Made by a program: the position numbers and the translations under genes
NCBI GenBank assembly: GCA_963753225.1
Contig: CAVWBQ010000014.1
Span: forward strand, 186,001-250,000
Direction of reading: 5' to 3'
Length of the DNA stretch: 64,000 nt
From: Palsa-504 sp963753225
GTDB lineage: Bacteria; Actinomycetota; Actinomycetes; Streptosporangiales; Streptosporangiaceae
Part shown: piece after piece, positions 16,262-23,679 of the stretch
Layout of the letters: every line of letters starts with the position of its first letter
Position numbering within the stretch: position 1 is the first letter of the stretch
Notes under the pieces: model-generated
Seen by the model: the letters and a program-made list of their open reading frames with translations, nothing else
Databases searched by the model: none
What the model was told of the DNA's origin: nothing

Positions 16262-17512
16262 TCAGGATCCAGTGACGGCGATCAGCACGTCGTCGGCGGT
16301 GGCCGATATGCCGGTGGCGCCTGAGGCGACCTTGACCGGGATGAAGCTGCTCGCGGTGGTCCCGTTACCGATCTGGCCTTCCATGCCACCACCCCAGGCG
16401 TAGACGTCCCCGGTCGTGGAGATGCCGTACGAGGTGCCGCCGCTGGTCGCCAGCGTCTGGTAGGTGACTCCGGACGGTGGGGTGATCAGTTCCGGTGAGG
16501 ACTGCGCCGCCGTCTTCCCGTCCCCGAGCTGCCCCTGCCCGTCGGCGCCCCAGGCGTACAGGTCGCCGTTGGTGAGGAGCACCAGCGTCTGCCCGTTGCC
16601 AGGCACTGACCCGCCCTGGGTGACCTGCTGCACCCTGGCCGGCAAAGACACCGTGACCGGCACGTCGGATCGCTTCCTCAGCGTGCCGGTGCCGAGCTGC
16701 CCCTGGCCGTTGGTGCCCCAGTCCAGGTACCTTCCGTCTGCGAGCAGGGCGCCGGAGTTGGCGAACGCGGCCACCAGGAACACCACGTGGGCGCGGGGGC
16801 CGAGGCCTTTCACCTTGACCGGCACCGAGCTGGGCCTGGTCGTGCCGTCGCCGAGCTCCCCGAGGCTGTTGAGGCCGCACGCCCAGACCCGGCCTCTCGC
16901 GTCGTAGAGCGCATGGTCGAACGCGCCGGCGACGGCGGTCACGTGCGAGAACGGCAGCCTGACCGGTGTGAGGTGCTGGTTGTGATTACCCAGGCACAGC
17001 TCCCCACCCTGGTTGTCGCCCCAGCCCCAGACGTGGCCTTTGGTATCGACGGCCAGGCCGGTGTCGAAGGGCATGACGTCAATGGGCAGCGAGGCGATCC
17101 TCACCCTCGCCGGGAAGCGCACCCGCACTGGCGTCGTGAAGGAGTTCGTGGTCGCACCGTCGCCCAGCTGGCCCGCGTTGCCCAGCCCCCACGCGTAGAC
17201 GCTGCCGTTGGTCAGCAGGGCGTACTCGGTCGAGTTCGACGTGGCCACCTCCGCGACCGGGCCTGGCAAGGTGACCGACACCGGAGAGGTAGTCATGTCC
17301 TCGGGCTCGAGTGTGTTGGCCCCCCCGAACAACGTGCCCCAGTGCTGGACGGTCCTGGACGGTGGCGCCCAGACGGCACGCGACTGCGCGGCCGCCGGGA
17401 TTCCCTGGAGGGCGGGCAGAAGGGCCATCGCGCTCAGGCCCGCAGCGGCCCACCTGACGGTCCGGCGCGTGCTGCTATGTGTGCTTGAATGTGTGCTTGG
17501 TTTGCGGTTCAC
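16262..17512 (-). CDS. Secreted RCC1-repeat beta-propeller protein
   Basis: The ~416-aa protein has a basic N-terminus, a hydrophobic stretch (WAAAGLSAMALLPALQG) and an AAA-type cleavage region, so it is probably exported. The rest is a chain of about seven RCC1-type blades with repeated patterns such as VYAWGLGNAGQLGDG, VWGWGDN, LYAWGADGQGQLGDG and VYAWGGG. Such propellers bind proteins or polysaccharides at the cell surface; the ligand is unknown. The GTG at 17512 has GGGGGA upstream and directly precedes the signal peptide. The frame is open further upstream to 17671, but that part has no signal-peptide logic. Confidence 0.8.
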   Translation of the reverse strand: MNRKPSTHSSTHSSTRRTVRWAAAGLSAMALLPALQGIPAAAQSRAVWAPPSRTVQHWGTLFGGANTLEPEDMTTSPVSVTLPGPVAEVATSNSTEYALLTNGSVYAWGLGNAGQLGDGATTNSFTTPVRVRFPARVRIASLPIDVMPFDTGLAVDTKGHVWGWGDNQGGELCLGNHNQHLTPVRLPFSHVTAVAGAFDHALYDARGRVWACGLNSLGELGDGTTRPSSVPVKVKGLGPRAHVVFLVAAFANSGALLADGRYLDWGTNGQGQLGTGTLRKRSDVPVTVSLPARVQQVTQGGSVPGNGQTLVLLTNGDLYAWGADGQGQLGDGKTAAQSSPELITPPSGVTYQTLATSGGTSYGISTTGDVYAWGGGMEGQIGNGTTASSFIPVKVASGATGISATADDVLIAVTGS

Positions 17513-17725
17513 TGATTTTCCCCCAAGTGTTTCTGGAACAGTGCCACGACGGCGCCAGCTCACCACCCTGGCAGCCGTGAGCGCGCCGAATCCGCCGCGT
17601 TCACCCCGTGCTGACCTGCGACAGACCCACAGAGTATGCCCGCGGCGACAACGCCGAACCAGGGGCGCCACGCCGGCGTCAGAATGGGCGTCAGAGGTCA
17701 GCGCACGCGGCCGGGAGGGAGCCAG

Positions 17726-20700
17726 ATGAAGATCACTGGGGGGCAGGTGCGGCTTGCGGCCAGTGATGTGGCCAACTTCCTGGCCTGCCGGCGGCTGACG
17801 CAGCTGGATCTACTGAGGGCGCGGGGTGAGCTTCGGCCGCCGCGGGAGTTCGATATCGGGTTTCAGGACCTGGTCCGGCGCGGAGAGGTGCACGAGCGGG
17901 CCGTGCTGGAGGGGTTCCGCGCGGACGGGCATGACGTCGTGGACGTCAGCGCAGCGAAGGACGGGACCGGGGCGACGGCAGAGGCCATCCGGGGCGGGGC
18001 CGGGGTCGTCTATCAGGGGACGCTGGCCAGAGGCGGCTCCGGGGCGGCGCTGTTCGGGCGGCCGGACTTCCTGATGCGGGCGGACCTGCTGCCTGCGCCG
18101 GACGGGGAGCCGCGGCCGGACGGGGTTCACTACGAGGTCGTGGACGCCAAGCTGGCGCGGTCCGCGAAGGCCCGCGCCGTGCTGCAGACCGCGTTCTACT
18201 CGCACCTGCTCGCCGACGTGCAGCCGATCGCGCCGCGGTGGATGCACCTGGCGCTGGGCAACGGGGAGTTCGCCTCGTTCAAGGTGGACGACTTTGCCGC
18301 CTACGAGCGGCAGACGCGGCGGCTGCTGGAGGCCGCGATCGGCGGGGATCCGGCGGCCGGGGTCTACCCGGAGCCGGTCGAGCACTGTGCCATCTGCCGG
18401 TGGCGCGAACTATGCACCAGCCGCAGGAGAACCGACGACGACCTGTCGCTGGTGGCCGGGATGACTACGGGGCAGCGGCGGGCGCTGAAGGGCGCCGGGA
18501 CCTCGACCCGGCGCGGGTTCGCCGGGCTGGCCGAGTTGCCGCGGCTGGACCGGGTGAGCCCGGACGTCCTTGGGCGCGCCCGGCAGCAGGCCCGGCTGCA
18601 GGTGGCCAGCGAGGACGACCAGATCACAAGGTACGAGCTCCTGGATCCCGAACGCGACGCCGATGGCGCCCTGGTCGCCAGCCGCGGTCTGCTCGCGCTG
18701 CCCGAACCAGCCGAGGGGGACCTGTTCTTCGACATCGAGGGAGCCCGGTACTACTCCGAGGACGGACGGGAGTTCGGGCTGCAGTACCTGTTCGGCGTCG
18801 TCGACACGGCCGAGGCCGACGAGGCGGGACTTCCCCGGTACACGCAGATCTGGGCCTTCGGCCGGCTGGGCGAGAAGCGCGCGTTCGAGGAGCTGATCGA
18901 CTTCATCACCGAGCGCCGCGCGCGCCATCCTGGCCTGCACGTCTACCACTACAACCACTACGAGCCGACTGCTGTGGACCATCTGACCGAGCTCCACGGC
19001 ACGCGCCAGGAGGCGGTGGGCGCTCTGATGGGACGGTTCGCCACGCGCGAGGACGAGGTGGACGACCTGTTCCGGCTCGGGGTGTTCACCGACCTGTACC
19101 GGGTCGTGCGGCAGGGAGTGCGGGCCGGGGTGGAGAGCTACTCGATCAAGCGGCTGGAGCCGCTGTGCGGGTACGGCCGGCGGGTGGACCTGACCGAAGC
19201 GACGGCCAGCCTGATCGCGCTGGAGGCGGCCCTCGAAGAGGGGACCGCGGCCGGGGACGGCGAGCGGCGGCGGGTCGTGGCCGGGTACAACGAGGACGAC
19301 TGCCGGGCCACGCTGGCGCTGCGGGACTGGCTCGAGGGACGGCGGGCCGAGCTGGCCGAACGGCTGGGCCAGGAGCTGCCGCGGCCGGCCTTCGCGGAGA
19401 AACCGGGTACCGCCGAAGACCCCGAGACCGCCCGGATCCGGTCGGCGCTGCTAGCCGGCGTTTCCGCGGAAACGCCGGAGGGGCAGGCGCGGGTGCTGCT
19501 GGCAGACCTGCTCGACTGGCACCGGCGCGAGGACAAGCCGGCCTGGTGGCGGTACTTCTACCTCCGCACGCTGAGCCCGGCGGAACTGACCGGCGAGCCG
19601 GACGCGCTGGGCGGGCTCGCCGGCGGCGAGGTGGTCGGCCAGGTCAAGAAGTCGGTGGTACGGCGATTCCGCTTCCCGGCGCAGGAACACAAGTTCTCCG
19701 CGGGCGGCACGGCCTGCGATCCGGGCACGGACAAGCAGTGGCCGGTCTGCGCCGTGGACGATGCGCAGGGGACGATCGACCTGAAGGCGGGCAGCACCTA
19801 CGCCGGGCCGTGGCCCGCCGCCCTGATCGAGGTGGGGCCGCCCAGGACCTGTGAGCAGCGGGATCGGCTGCGTGATCTCGGCGACCGGGTGGTGCGCGCC
19901 GGGTTCGGCGGCGGGGACATGGCGACCGCGCTGCTGCTGCGCCGCCGGCCCGATGACGGGGACGATGCGGCCGGCTCGCTGCGGGCCCGGGGCGAGACGG
20001 CCAGCGCCGCCGCGATCCGGCTCGCGACCTCGTTGCGTCATTCGTACCTGCCCATGCAGGGACCGCCGGGGACCGGGAAGACCTACACCGCGGCCGAGCA
20101 GATCCTCGAGCTCATCGGGCGCGGCCGCACCGTCGGCATCACCGGGCCTTCGCACGCCGTCATCTGCCATCTCATCGACACCGTGTACGAGCACGCGAGG
20201 CGGCACGGGGCCGGGCCGCCGCGGATCGGCCAGCGGGCGGACCGCGACAACCCGCACCTGCATGCGGACGCCACGACGATGAGCAACGAGCAGCTGGAGA
20301 AGGCCTTGCGCGACGGCGAGCTGGATGTCGCCGCGGGCACGGCGTGGCTGTGGGCGCGTTCGGGGCTGGCGGGCAGCGTGGACACCTTGTTCGTGGACGA
20401 GGCGGGCCAGCTGTCGCTGGCCAACGTCCTGGCCGTGGCCGGGGCGGCGCGGAACCTGATCCTGCTGGGCGATCCGCAGCAGCTCGCCCAGCCGAGCCAC
20501 GCCACGCACCCGCCCGGAGCGGGCGCCTCCGCGCTGGAGCACATCCTGGGTGACCGGGCGACGATGCCGGCCGCTGCCGGGCTGCTGCTCGACCAGACCT
20601 GGCGGATGCACCCGGACCTGTGCCGGTACACCTCGGCGGCGTTCTACGACGGCAAGCTGGACGGGGTCGACGGGCTGGGCCGTCAGGAGATCCAGGGCTG

Positions 20701-21190
20701 GGGCTCGGGGCTGCGCCTCGTCGAGGTACCGCACCAGGGGAACACGAACATCTCGCCGGAAGAGGCCCGCGAGGTGGCGCGGCTGGCGGCCCAGCTGACC
20801 GGCCGGACGTGGCGCGGCGCGAACGGGGCCGAACGGTCCATGGAACCCACCGACATCCTGATCGTGACGCCCTACAACGCGCAGATCAGGGCCATCCAGC
20901 GGGCACTGGCCGACAGCGGCCAGACCGGGTTCAGGGTCGGGACCGTGGACAAGTTCCAGGGTCAGGAGGCTCCAGCGGTCATCTACTCGATGGCGACCTC
21001 GTCGGCCGACGAGGCGCCTCGCGGGCTGGACTTCCTCTACGACCCGCACCGGCTGAACGTCGCGACCTCACGGGCCAGGGCCCTGGCCATCATCGTGGCC
21101 AGCCCGGATCTCATCCGGGTGTCCTGCCGGACCCCGCACCAGATGACCCTGGCGAACTCCCTGTGCCGGGCCTGGGAAACGGGCAACTGA
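17726..21190 (+). CDS. TM0106-type RecB-like nuclease fused to UPF1-like helicase
   Basis: This 1154-aa protein combines three enzymes. Residues ~1-260 are a PD-(D/E)XK nuclease with DAK as the catalytic core and four cysteines (C21, C221, C224, C230) spaced like the Fe-S cluster of AddB/Cas4 nucleases. Residues ~325-540 are an RNase H-like domain starting FFDIEG. From ~760 it is a superfamily 1 helicase with GPPGTGKT (779-786), VDEAGQ (~890), GDPQQL (~915) and a C-terminal VDKFQGQE motif. It probably processes nucleic-acid ends, but the substrate is unknown. ATG 17726 has GGAGGG six bases upstream. The gene contains one copy of the 16-bp palindrome and the source of the fragment at 12750. 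Confidence 0.88.
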   Translation: MKITGGQVRLAASDVANFLACRRLTQLDLLRARGELRPPREFDIGFQDLVRRGEVHERAVLEGFRADGHDVVDVSAAKDGTGATAEAIRGGAGVVYQGTLARGGSGAALFGRPDFLMRADLLPAPDGEPRPDGVHYEVVDAKLARSAKARAVLQTAFYSHLLADVQPIAPRWMHLALGNGEFASFKVDDFAAYERQTRRLLEAAIGGDPAAGVYPEPVEHCAICRWRELCTSRRRTDDDLSLVAGMTTGQRRALKGAGTSTRRGFAGLAELPRLDRVSPDVLGRARQQARLQVASEDDQITRYELLDPERDADGALVASRGLLALPEPAEGDLFFDIEGARYYSEDGREFGLQYLFGVVDTAEADEAGLPRYTQIWAFGRLGEKRAFEELIDFITERRARHPGLHVYHYNHYEPTAVDHLTELHGTRQEAVGALMGRFATREDEVDDLFRLGVFTDLYRVVRQGVRAGVESYSIKRLEPLCGYGRRVDLTEATASLIALEAALEEGTAAGDGERRRVVAGYNEDDCRATLALRDWLEGRRAELAERLGQELPRPAFAEKPGTAEDPETARIRSALLAGVSAETPEGQARVLLADLLDWHRREDKPAWWRYFYLRTLSPAELTGEPDALGGLAGGEVVGQVKKSVVRRFRFPAQEHKFSAGGTACDPGTDKQWPVCAVDDAQGTIDLKAGSTYAGPWPAALIEVGPPRTCEQRDRLRDLGDRVVRAGFGGGDMATALLLRRRPDDGDDAAGSLRARGETASAAAIRLATSLRHSYLPMQGPPGTGKTYTAAEQILELIGRGRTVGITGPSHAVICHLIDTVYEHARRHGAGPPRIGQRADRDNPHLHADATTMSNEQLEKALRDGELDVAAGTAWLWARSGLAGSVDTLFVDEAGQLSLANVLAVAGAARNLILLGDPQQLAQPSHATHPPGAGASALEHILGDRATMPAAAGLLLDQTWRMHPDLCRYTSAAFYDGKLDGVDGLGRQEIQGWGSGLRLVEVPHQGNTNISPEEAREVARLAAQLTGRTWRGANGAERSMEPTDILIVTPYNAQIRAIQRALADSGQTGFRVGTVDKFQGQEAPAVIYSMATSSADEAPRGLDFLYDPHRLNVATSRARALAIIVASPDLIRVSCRTPHQMTLANSLCRAWETGN
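19455..19478. repeat. Palindrome copy 1, within the helicase gene
   Basis: A 24-bp perfect palindrome contains the core CGTTTCCGCGGAAACG. In the coding frame it reads AGVSAETPE. The same 16-bp core occurs at 31806, 38681 and 63299. Confidence 0.85.
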
Positions 21191-21284
21191 GGCGACAGGG
21201 AAGGCGCGGCGCCCGAGCACTTTCAGCGTCGCCCAGGCCAGGTCACGAGCCGGATAGCTAGCTGCCGGTGCTGGCTCTGGCTGC

Positions 21285-21370
21285 CGCGGGTCGCGCAGTT
21301 CGCGGATGGTGACCTGGATGCTGCCGTCGGCCTGGCGGGCTACCGTCCAGGCCGCCAGCTGGGCGGCAGG
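21285..21370 (-). pseudogene. Remnant of a small actinobacterial membrane/secreted protein gene
   Basis: Minus-strand codons read LAAWTVARQADGSIQVTIREL followed by RDP, closely resembling a segment common in small actinobacterial anchored proteins (W-x-V-x-x-x-x-D-G-S-I-x-V-T-I-R-E-L-x-D-P). There is no start with a ribosome-binding site and no N-terminal TM segment. The sequence after RDP diverges into low-complexity residues, so the gene is probably decayed. It fills most of the 276-bp gap between the helicase and the marR-like gene. Confidence 0.4.
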
Positions 21371-21466
21371 TGCGCTGGCGGGGTGGCTTCGCGGTAGAAC
21401 TCCGCGAAGTCCGGTCGGGTCCTCACACCCTTTCAACGCGCAGCCGCCCCACGCCGGTTACCTGGA

Positions 21467-22081
21467 TCAGGTGCTGTGCCGGGGGCGGTCGAGCCGGGCC
21501 GGCCGGATGCGCTGGCCCTTGAGGGGTTCGGGTTGCCCGGCGGCGACGTCGGCGGCCCGGGCCAGGACCTTGGCGAGCAGGTCAAGCAGGTGTGCTCGTT
21601 CGTCCTGGGTGAGGGCGCTCAGGATGCTGCGTTCGATGGCCCGGATGCCGGGCAGCAGCTGGTCGGCGGTGGCGCGGCCGTCGGGTGTGATCTCGATGAG
21701 GACGCTGCGGCGGTCGCCGGGGTTGGGGATGCGGCGGATCCAGCCGCGGCGCTCGAGCAGGTCGAGCGTGGCCGTCATGGTGGCCGAGGCGATCAGGACC
21801 CGGTCGCTGACCTGCGAGGGGGTCAGGGGCGCGGCGGCCCCGTCGATGACGGCCAGTGCCGTCGCGGCGGCCTGGTGGATGTCGAAGGTCAGGGCGATGC
21901 GGCGGTCAAGTTCGCCCAGGAGGGCTTCGCCGGTGCGGCACAGGGATGCGTATGCCTCCGTGCAGGTGGTGTCGCCGCCGGGATACTCGTCCCGGAAATC
22001 GGCGTCGACCCTGACCACGCCGAGCGAAGCCGGGGAGGGGCGGCTGCCCCTCCCCGGCCTCAGTGACCTGGGGTCAGACAT
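21467..22081 (-). CDS. MarR-family transcriptional regulator
   Basis: The protein (up to 204 aa) has a winged-helix core: LTPSQVSDRVLIASATMTAT is the recognition region and LERRGWIRRIPNPGDRRSVL is the wing with the usual D-x-R-S motif. The N-terminal helix starts around EALLGELDRRIA. The start is uncertain. ATG 22081 overlaps the preceding monooxygenase stop by eight bases but lacks a Shine-Dalgarno site and precedes a strong hairpin; GTG 22018 after that hairpin is an alternative giving 183 aa. The inverted repeat at 22425-22459 in the divergent promoter is the probable operator. Confidence 0.85.
   Translation of the reverse strand: MSDPRSLRPGRGSRPSPASLGVVRVDADFRDEYPGGDTTCTEAYASLCRTGEALLGELDRRIALTFDIHQAAATALAVIDGAAAPLTPSQVSDRVLIASATMTATLDLLERRGWIRRIPNPGDRRSVLIEITPDGRATADQLLPGIRAIERSILSALTQDERAHLLDLLAKVLARAADVAAGQPEPLKGQRIRPARLDRPRHST
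22029..22058 (-). terminator. Very strong hairpin between the monooxygenase-like and marR genes
   Basis: CCGGGGAGGGGC and GCCCCTCCCCGG (13 bp with the outer G-C pair) enclose the 4-nt loop GGCT. It lies ~15 bases after the stop of the upstream gene and inside the longest marR reading frame. It could terminate or attenuate readthrough into marR. Confidence 0.6.
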
Positions 22082-22346
22082 CCGTGAAGATCTCGATCCG
22101 CGGTGCGCCCTCCACTCCAGCCTGCTCCATCCCGGCCCGCAGGCCCGGGTCGTGCGCGAAGCTGGCGGCCTGCTCGGCGGTCGGGAATTCGTGGGTGATG
22201 AACAGGTCATTGCCGTCATCGGGAAGCCGCATGACGTGCTTCGCGGTGCAGCCGTGCTGGACTCGAAGCGGCTCGAGCTCGTCGTAGACCTTGCGCCATG
22301 CGGCGTAGTCACGAACGTTGTGCCGGACGGCAAGTGTGGCGCTCAT
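22074..22346 (-). CDS. Small dimeric alpha/beta-barrel (ABM-like) protein
   Basis: The 90-aa protein (MSATLAVRHNVRDYAAWRKV, then VMRLPDDGNDLFITHEFPTA) has the size and beta-alpha-beta pattern of antibiotic-biosynthesis-monooxygenase/cyclase-like barrels. The conserved YAAWRKVYDE and FPTAEQAASFA segments fit this. Exact activity is unknown; many members are heme or quinone monooxygenases, others non-catalytic. GGAGGG lies seven bases before ATG 22346. It shares a divergent regulatory region with the zinc alcohol dehydrogenase and is immediately followed by the marR gene, suggesting a three-gene stress or detoxification unit. Confidence 0.78.
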   Translation of the reverse strand: MSATLAVRHNVRDYAAWRKVYDELEPLRVQHGCTAKHVMRLPDDGNDLFITHEFPTAEQAASFAHDPGLRAGMEQAGVEGAPRIEIFTDV

Positions 22347-22408
22347 TTGGTTTCCCTCCCGAAGTGGAGACTGCCTGCCTCCTGGGAGTCAACCTAACGG
22401 TCTTTTGT

Positions 22409-22459
22409 CTCCGAGTAAAGATACTTACCTCGGAACTATATATCTCAGTTCCGAGGTAA
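22409..22459. promoter_or_regulatory. MarR-type operator with three half-sites
   Basis: TTACCTCGGAACT (22425-22437) and AGTTCCGAGGTAA (22447-22459) are perfect inverted repeats separated by nine AT-rich bases. A third half-site, TCCGAGTAA, lies at 22410-22418. The region sits between divergent starts at 22346 and 22553, and is AT-rich with TATATAT in the spacer. The adjacent marR product is the natural candidate to bind it and repress both directions. Confidence 0.8.
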
Positions 22460-22552
22460 TCCTTCTGGTTCAGCGGGACCTTCGGCCCTGCCGCCGCACG
22501 GACGCGGCGGCCAGGGTCGGGGGCACGCACCCCTAACGAAGCGGAGATGCTC

Positions 22553-23599
22553 ATGCGAGCCCTTGTGTACCACGGCCCGGGCCTGAAGGCCTGGGAGGAC
22601 GTACCGAAGCCAGAGGTCACAGCCGACACGGACGCGATCGTGCGGGTCGACGCCACGACGATTTGCGGTACTGACCTGCATATCCTCAAGGGCGACGTCC
22701 CGGCCGTCACGGACGGGCGGATCCTCGGCCACGAAGCGGTCGGCACCGTCGAGACGGTGGGCAGCGGCGTGAAAACGGTCAAGGCCGGGGACCGCGTCCT
22801 CGTGTCGTGCATCTCCGCGTGCGGGACGTGCCTGTACTGCCGCGCCGGGCATGCCGGGCAGTGCCTCGGCGGGGGCGGCTGGATCCTCGGTCACAAGATC
22901 GACGGCACCCAGGCCGAATACGTCCGGGTCCCCTTCGCCGACACCTCTACCTACCCGCTCCCAGCCGGGGCGTCCGACGAGGACATCCTGATGCTGTCCG
23001 ACATCCTGCCGACCGGCTACGAGGTCGGCGTGCTCAACGGCACCGTCCGGCCGGGCGATGTGGTCGCGATCGTCGGGGCCGGTCCCATCGGCCTGTCCGC
23101 GATCACCGGCTCACGCCTGTTCAGCCCCAGCCACGTCGTCGCCATCGACCTGGCCGACACCCGGCTGGAGGCGGCGAAGACCTTCGGCGCCGATCTCACC
23201 GTGAACAACAGCCGGCAGGACCCGCTCGAGGTCATCCGCGAGCTGACCGGCGGGCTCGGCGCCCATGTGGCGATCGAGGCGGTCGGCGTGCCCGCCGCCT
23301 TCGAACTCGCCGCCCGGCTGGTCCGGCCCGGCGGTCACATCGCCAACATCGGGGTGCACGGCGAGCCTGCCACGCTGCACCTCGAGGAGCTGTGGATCAA
23401 GAACATCACCATTACCACCGGCCTGGTCGACGCGTACTCCACGGCCACGCTGCTGGACCTGCTCGCCACCGGGCAGATCGACGCGGGAAAGTTCATCACC
23501 CACCACTTCACGCTGGATGAGTTCGATCAGGCCTATGACGTGTTCGGCCGGGCCGCGGACACTGGCGCGCTCAAGGTCGTGCTGAACCGCACCGCCTGA
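22553..23599 (+). CDS. Zinc-dependent alcohol dehydrogenase
   Basis: The 348-aa medium-chain dehydrogenase has catalytic-zinc ligands C38 (ICGTDLH) and H60-E61 (GHEAVG). The four structural-zinc cysteines are C90, C93, C96 and C104, and the Rossmann motif is GAGPIGLSA. It oxidises an alcohol with NAD(P)+; the sequence resembles Tdh/isopropanol-type dehydrogenases. ATG 22553 has GGAG six bases upstream; the in-frame ATG at 22547 does not. A 12-bp hairpin follows at 23614. Its promoter overlaps the MarR-type operator. Confidence 0.93.
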   Translation: MRALVYHGPGLKAWEDVPKPEVTADTDAIVRVDATTICGTDLHILKGDVPAVTDGRILGHEAVGTVETVGSGVKTVKAGDRVLVSCISACGTCLYCRAGHAGQCLGGGGWILGHKIDGTQAEYVRVPFADTSTYPLPAGASDEDILMLSDILPTGYEVGVLNGTVRPGDVVAIVGAGPIGLSAITGSRLFSPSHVVAIDLADTRLEAAKTFGADLTVNNSRQDPLEVIRELTGGLGAHVAIEAVGVPAAFELAARLVRPGGHIANIGVHGEPATLHLEELWIKNITITTGLVDAYSTATLLDLLATGQIDAGKFITHHFTLDEFDQAYDVFGRAADTGALKVVLNRTA

Positions 23600-23613
23600 C
23601 CGGGTTAAACGTG

Positions 23614-23643
23614 GGCGCAGGGCCTGAGCGGAGGCCCTGCGCC
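23614..23643 (+). terminator. Hairpin terminator of the alcohol dehydrogenase
   Basis: GGCGCAGGGCCT and AGGCCCTGCGCC form a perfect 12-bp stem around a 6-nt loop, 15 bases after the stop codon. Its right arm contains the only GGAGG near the next gene's upstream ATG (23644), which argues that this GGAGG is not a functional ribosome-binding site. Confidence 0.65.
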
Positions 23644-23679
23644 ATGATCACCCCGGCGGGACCGTGTCACACTGGCAAT

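Noticed and set aside
19451..21049. 532-codon minus-strand open frame inside the helicase gene
   Set aside because: Low-complexity shadow composition and no motifs; the plus strand encodes the nuclease/helicase.
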